From assembly GCA_002429375.1 (NCBI GenBank), contig DIZP01000031.1, positions 22,816-27,864 of the forward strand: a DNA stretch of 5,049 nt, in the 5' to 3' direction. Made by a program: the position numbers and the translations under genes. This document shows positions 2,390 through 5,049 of this stretch, in pieces (the stretch's first letter is position 1; every line of letters starts with the position of its first letter). This stretch comes from a bacterium UBA6025 (GTDB lineage Bacteria > Patescibacteriota > Saccharimonadia > Saccharimonadales > Saccharimonadaceae). Below the pieces are notes generated by a model. It did no database searches, had not been told where the DNA came from, and was given only the letters and a program-made list of their open reading frames with translations.

Positions 2390-4840
2390 CTGCAGAGTCA
2401 AATCTGCCCGCATCGCATCGGCGGCAAGCTTGTTACCTAATATCTTCTGGACTTCCTCTAGGCTGATTTCTATCGTACTCCCCGGCTCTACCGTGCCTGA
2501 TAACATCTGTTTAGCAACGGTATTTTCAACCGCGCGCTGTACGACGCGGCGCATCGGACGAGCCCCCAGTCGTGGGTCGTAGCCGCTATCCACCAGATAA
2601 ACCTTTGCCTCGTCGCTGACGTTGACGGAAACTTTTTGAAGCGCCAACGTCTTATTAACGTCAGCCAGCATCAAATCAACTACCTTAATTAATTCGTCTT
2701 TTTTCAGCGGACGGAACATCACGATTTCATCGAAGCGATTCAAAAACTCCGGACGGAACTGATTGGTGCTAATCAGCTCATCGATAAACTGACTCTCGAA
2801 TTGTTCGATGTCCAGACCGCGTTCAATCTGTTCGCGAATCCGATCGGCGCCAGCATTGCTGGTGGCGATGATGATGGCGTCGCGGAAACTGACTTCCCGG
2901 TTTTTAACGTCCCGCAGAATACCTTCGTCCAGTAATTGCAGGAAGGTTGTCAGCACGTTAGGATGGGCCTTCTCGATTTCATCGAGCAAGATAACACTAA
3001 ACGGCTGCTTCATCACCCGCGCGGTCAGACTGGCGCTGTCGTCGGCACCATCGGCAATCAAGCGGCTAACGTCATCGCTGCTGACATACTCGTTCATATC
3101 CAATCGAATAATGTGGTCTTCACCCCCAAAATAGACTTCGGCCAACGCCTTGGCAAGTTCGGTCTTACCAACGCCAGTCGGACCGAGGAACAGAAAGGTT
3201 CCAATCGGTCGGTTTTGATTACGAACGCCAGCTCGGGCGCGACGCAGGGCGTCACTGACGACGGCCACGGCCCGCGTTTGATTGATCATGCGGGCATGAA
3301 TGAGTGTTTCGAGGTTCAGTAGCTTTTCGCGCTCGGCATCACCGCTAGCCACGCCGACTTTAACGTCCATCGTCTTTTCGATGGCTTGCTGAACGGAATG
3401 AGCGGTCACCAATCCCCCTTCGGCGTAACCAGCCGCCGCTTCCAGCAGCTTGAGGGCGCGACCCGGCATCGCCAAGTCATGAATATAACGTTCACTCAAT
3501 CGATAGGCCTCCGCTAGCGCCTGGTACATATAGGTCACGTCATGACGAAATTCGAAAGTAATCAGCTGGTCTTGCATTACCTTTATCGTTTCCTCGCGCA
3601 AGGCGGGCGTGACATTGATACGACTGAGAGCGTTCGTCAGCTGTGCATTGCGCCCACTGATTTGCAAGTAGCGCTGCTCGTCCATCGTCAGGATGATGCG
3701 CAGGCGTCCAGCTTCCAGAATCGGCAGCAAGACGTTACTCAGATCAACCGACCCCAGCCCTTCTTCGAAAAATAACTGCGCATTATCCAGGCAGATAATG
3801 ATATTTTTGGCGCTGTAGGCCTCACCGAGCAGATGCATAATCAGCGTTTCCAGCTCGCCTCGGCCAGGCGCCGCGGCAATTAAGGCCGACGCATCGAGCA
3901 GGAATATCTGACAAAATTTTAAATCAGCTGGAACGTCAGCGGCCGCGTCCAGTAGTTTTTCGGCCAGAGCGTGAATGATTTCGGTCTTGCCGACACCAGT
4001 TGGCCCGACCAGCACCGCGTTGCGGGAGCCTTTGGCGCCGAGCGTAGCAATCAGTTGCTCGAGCGCCTCTTCATGCGCTTCAAGCTTGACCGATAACAAG
4101 CCGTGGCCACCACTACTCTGGCTCAGATTGTGGCCGAAGCGAGATAATGACGGGATCCAGCCGAATGACCAGTCGCGCGCCACGCCACCCGTCCGCTTGG
4201 GGATAGCTTGTCGGGTAATGAGGTCTTTGAGATGGTTATGCCATACGATTCCTTGCAACAGGTCTTCGTTGCTGAGCTGCAAGTGCGCCAAAAGCATTTC
4301 GTATTTCGGGTGCTGACGAACCAGCGCCACTACCAACACGACCGCCGATAGAGTCGGGCTACCGGTGAGCTGTGCCACCGCCCTCGCCTCTTGCCACAAA
4401 CCATCGATATCTTTTGCTTCCTTCGAGGCGATTTGTTGCAAAAAACCGCTGCCGATACCGAAGCGGGCGCCAAAGAACTGGCCGCCATAGACTCGTCCCA
4501 CGATGGTCGCGACTTCGTAGGGCGTCGGTTTGTGCGACAATAGGCCCAATATGTCACCCGATAAAATACCATCAATTGAAGTAGGGTTCTGAACCGGCGC
4601 CAAGTTTGTCAGTTCGCCGTTCTTCCACTCGACAATCATGGCTGGAATAACCGAAAAGCCGACCAGCGCCCAGCCGATTGGCCACTGCAACGCCAACAAA
4701 GCCCCGCCCGCGACCACCAGGAGCAGCATGCTCACTGTCAGAACGGTCGCCCAGGTTTTGGTGAGGCTCGTACTAATCCGCGCTTTTTCGGCGCGGGCAC
4801 TCCGATAATTAAAGACTTCTATCGCCACGTGGGCACCCAT
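2384..4840 (-). CDS. Membrane-anchored Clp/Hsp100-type double AAA+ ATPase
   Basis: 818 residues from ATG 4840. I prefer this to a TTG 54 nt upstream, because it overlaps the upstream gene by only 22 nt and has a weak GGCGG 7 nt before it. Order: charged N-terminus; two membrane helices (about 30-52, 53-72); degenerate Clp_N-like helices (about 105-205); AAA+ domain 1 with Walker A GPTGVGKT (279-286); AAA+ domain 2 with Walker A 553-560, Walker B VILLDE (616-621), sensor 1 TSN (660-662), Arg finger R702 and sensor 2 GAR (759-761). There is no coiled-coil M domain, as in ClpA. Family members unfold proteins, often for ClpP. Departures: domain 1 Walker B ends D352-N353 instead of D-E, its KYRG loop is PGRG, the domain 2 GYVGY loop is missing, and the ClpP tripeptide position reads RGL. 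A cytosolic-face unfoldase or remodeller at the membrane is inferred. Confidence 0.93.
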   Translation of the reverse strand: MGAHVAIEVFNYRSARAEKARISTSLTKTWATVLTVSMLLLVVAGGALLALQWPIGWALVGFSVIPAMIVEWKNGELTNLAPVQNPTSIDGILSGDILGLLSHKPTPYEVATIVGRVYGGQFFGARFGIGSGFLQQIASKEAKDIDGLWQEARAVAQLTGSPTLSAVVLVVALVRQHPKYEMLLAHLQLSNEDLLQGIVWHNHLKDLITRQAIPKRTGGVARDWSFGWIPSLSRFGHNLSQSSGGHGLLSVKLEAHEEALEQLIATLGAKGSRNAVLVGPTGVGKTEIIHALAEKLLDAAADVPADLKFCQIFLLDASALIAAAPGRGELETLIMHLLGEAYSAKNIIICLDNAQLFFEEGLGSVDLSNVLLPILEAGRLRIILTMDEQRYLQISGRNAQLTNALSRINVTPALREETIKVMQDQLITFEFRHDVTYMYQALAEAYRLSERYIHDLAMPGRALKLLEAAAGYAEGGLVTAHSVQQAIEKTMDVKVGVASGDAEREKLLNLETLIHARMINQTRAVAVVSDALRRARAGVRNQNRPIGTFLFLGPTGVGKTELAKALAEVYFGGEDHIIRLDMNEYVSSDDVSRLIADGADDSASLTARVMKQPFSVILLDEIEKAHPNVLTTFLQLLDEGILRDVKNREVSFRDAIIIATSNAGADRIREQIERGLDIEQFESQFIDELISTNQFRPEFLNRFDEIVMFRPLKKDELIKVVDLMLADVNKTLALQKVSVNVSDEAKVYLVDSGYDPRLGARPMRRVVQRAVENTVAKQMLSGTVEPGSTIEISLEEVQKILGNKLAADAMRADLTLQK

Positions 4841-5049
4841 CCGATTACCGCCAGCAATAACCCGATGACGGGAAATAAGGGGATAAGGAACCAAAAAAAC
4901 ACAATGACCGCGCCGCCGATAGCCTGCAGGCCAATCACCACGACGCCGAACACGATCATAAAGGCTCGGACGACGGCTCCAATCAGTCGAGAAATCAGGC
5001 GGTCAGCAAAAGCATGGAGCTGCACGGACAGTGGACCGCTGACCTTGCC
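4819..5049 (-). CDS. Membrane protein, C-terminal 76 residues (continues beyond window)
   Basis: The frame is open from the right window edge to TAG at 4819-4821. A GTG at 5025 could start a 68-residue protein, but the frame stays open upstream (GKVSGPLS before it), no Shine-Dalgarno marks that GTG, and the visible part reads like a tail, so I treat it as a 5'-truncated gene. After an amphipathic stretch (LHAFADRLISRLIGAVVRAF) come two long hydrophobic segments, one rich in V/G/I and the other carrying FFWFLIPLFPVIGLLLAVIGW. It ends GWVPTWR. The ATPase ATG lies inside its last 22 nt, in another frame, so the two are one operon and probably translationally coupled. Both proteins sit in the membrane, which makes a partner or adaptor role plausible. 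The family is not recognised. Confidence 0.75.
   Translation of the reverse strand, partial: GKVSGPLSVQLHAFADRLISRLIGAVVRAFMIVFGVVVIGLQAIGGAVIVFFWFLIPLFPVIGLLLAVIGWVPTWR

Noticed and set aside
2275..2466. Plus-strand 63-codon ORF
   Set aside because: It is a translation of tRNA-His, the terminator and the antisense of the ATPase C-terminus.
2808..4584. Several plus- and minus-strand ORFs of 70-128 codons inside the ATPase gene
   Set aside because: They are frame shadows of a conserved double AAA+ coding sequence and show no protein-like motifs or start signals.
4841..4894. TTG start at 4894 giving a longer ATPase
   Set aside because: The 18 extra residues are read out of frame from the membrane helix of the upstream gene, no Shine-Dalgarno is present, and the ATG at 4840 gives a normal short overlap.
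4819..5025. GTG at 5025 as the true start of a 68-aa membrane protein
   Set aside because: The frame remains open to the window edge and no ribosome site precedes the GTG; a truncated longer gene is simpler, though a short protein cannot be excluded.

Overview
The window looks like a piece of a small, gene-dense bacterial genome using the standard genetic code, most probably Saccharibacteria/Patescibacteria (CPR). That assignment is inference. It rests on the membrane-anchored Clp-type double AAA+ ATPase of a kind I associate with that group, the very short intergenic spaces, terminators that overlap stop codons or a tRNA 3' end, and promoters placed so close to ATG that transcripts would be leaderless. 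No rRNA or other marker gene is present to prove it.

Layout. Positions 1-298 (-): start of a DUF4260-type membrane protein, cut by the window edge. 384-794 (+): single-domain cupin with a strong Shine-Dalgarno, divergent from the first gene. 795-2101: accessory-looking segment with an AT-rich gene for a seven-helix protein resembling lycopene cyclase domains (945-1640, +) and a 90-residue Cys-containing orphan (1714-1986, -). A 31-nt near-identical direct repeat lies at each end of the AT-rich gene (886-916, 1656-1686). A composite two-hairpin element lies at each end of the whole segment (812-888, 2025-2101). 2098-2172 (-): tRNA-Gly(UCC). 2277-2354 (+): tRNA-His(GUG). 2384-4840 (-): 818-residue membrane-anchored Clp-type ATPase, convergent with tRNA-His across a shared bidirectional terminator. 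4819-5049 (-): C-terminal end of a membrane protein gene whose stop overlaps the ATPase start by 22 nt.

How the parts relate. The last two genes form a translationally overlapping membrane operon transcribed leftward. The ATPase keeps a canonical second AAA+ domain but has lost several conserved residues in the first, lacks both usual aromatic pore loops, and has no clear ClpP-docking tripeptide. The segment 795-2101 beside tRNA-Gly has signs of being acquired or exchangeable DNA: different base composition, two nested sets of repeats, orphan genes and a neighbouring tRNA. No integrase or transposase is visible. No intergenic stretch exceeds 300 bases; all are accounted for below.
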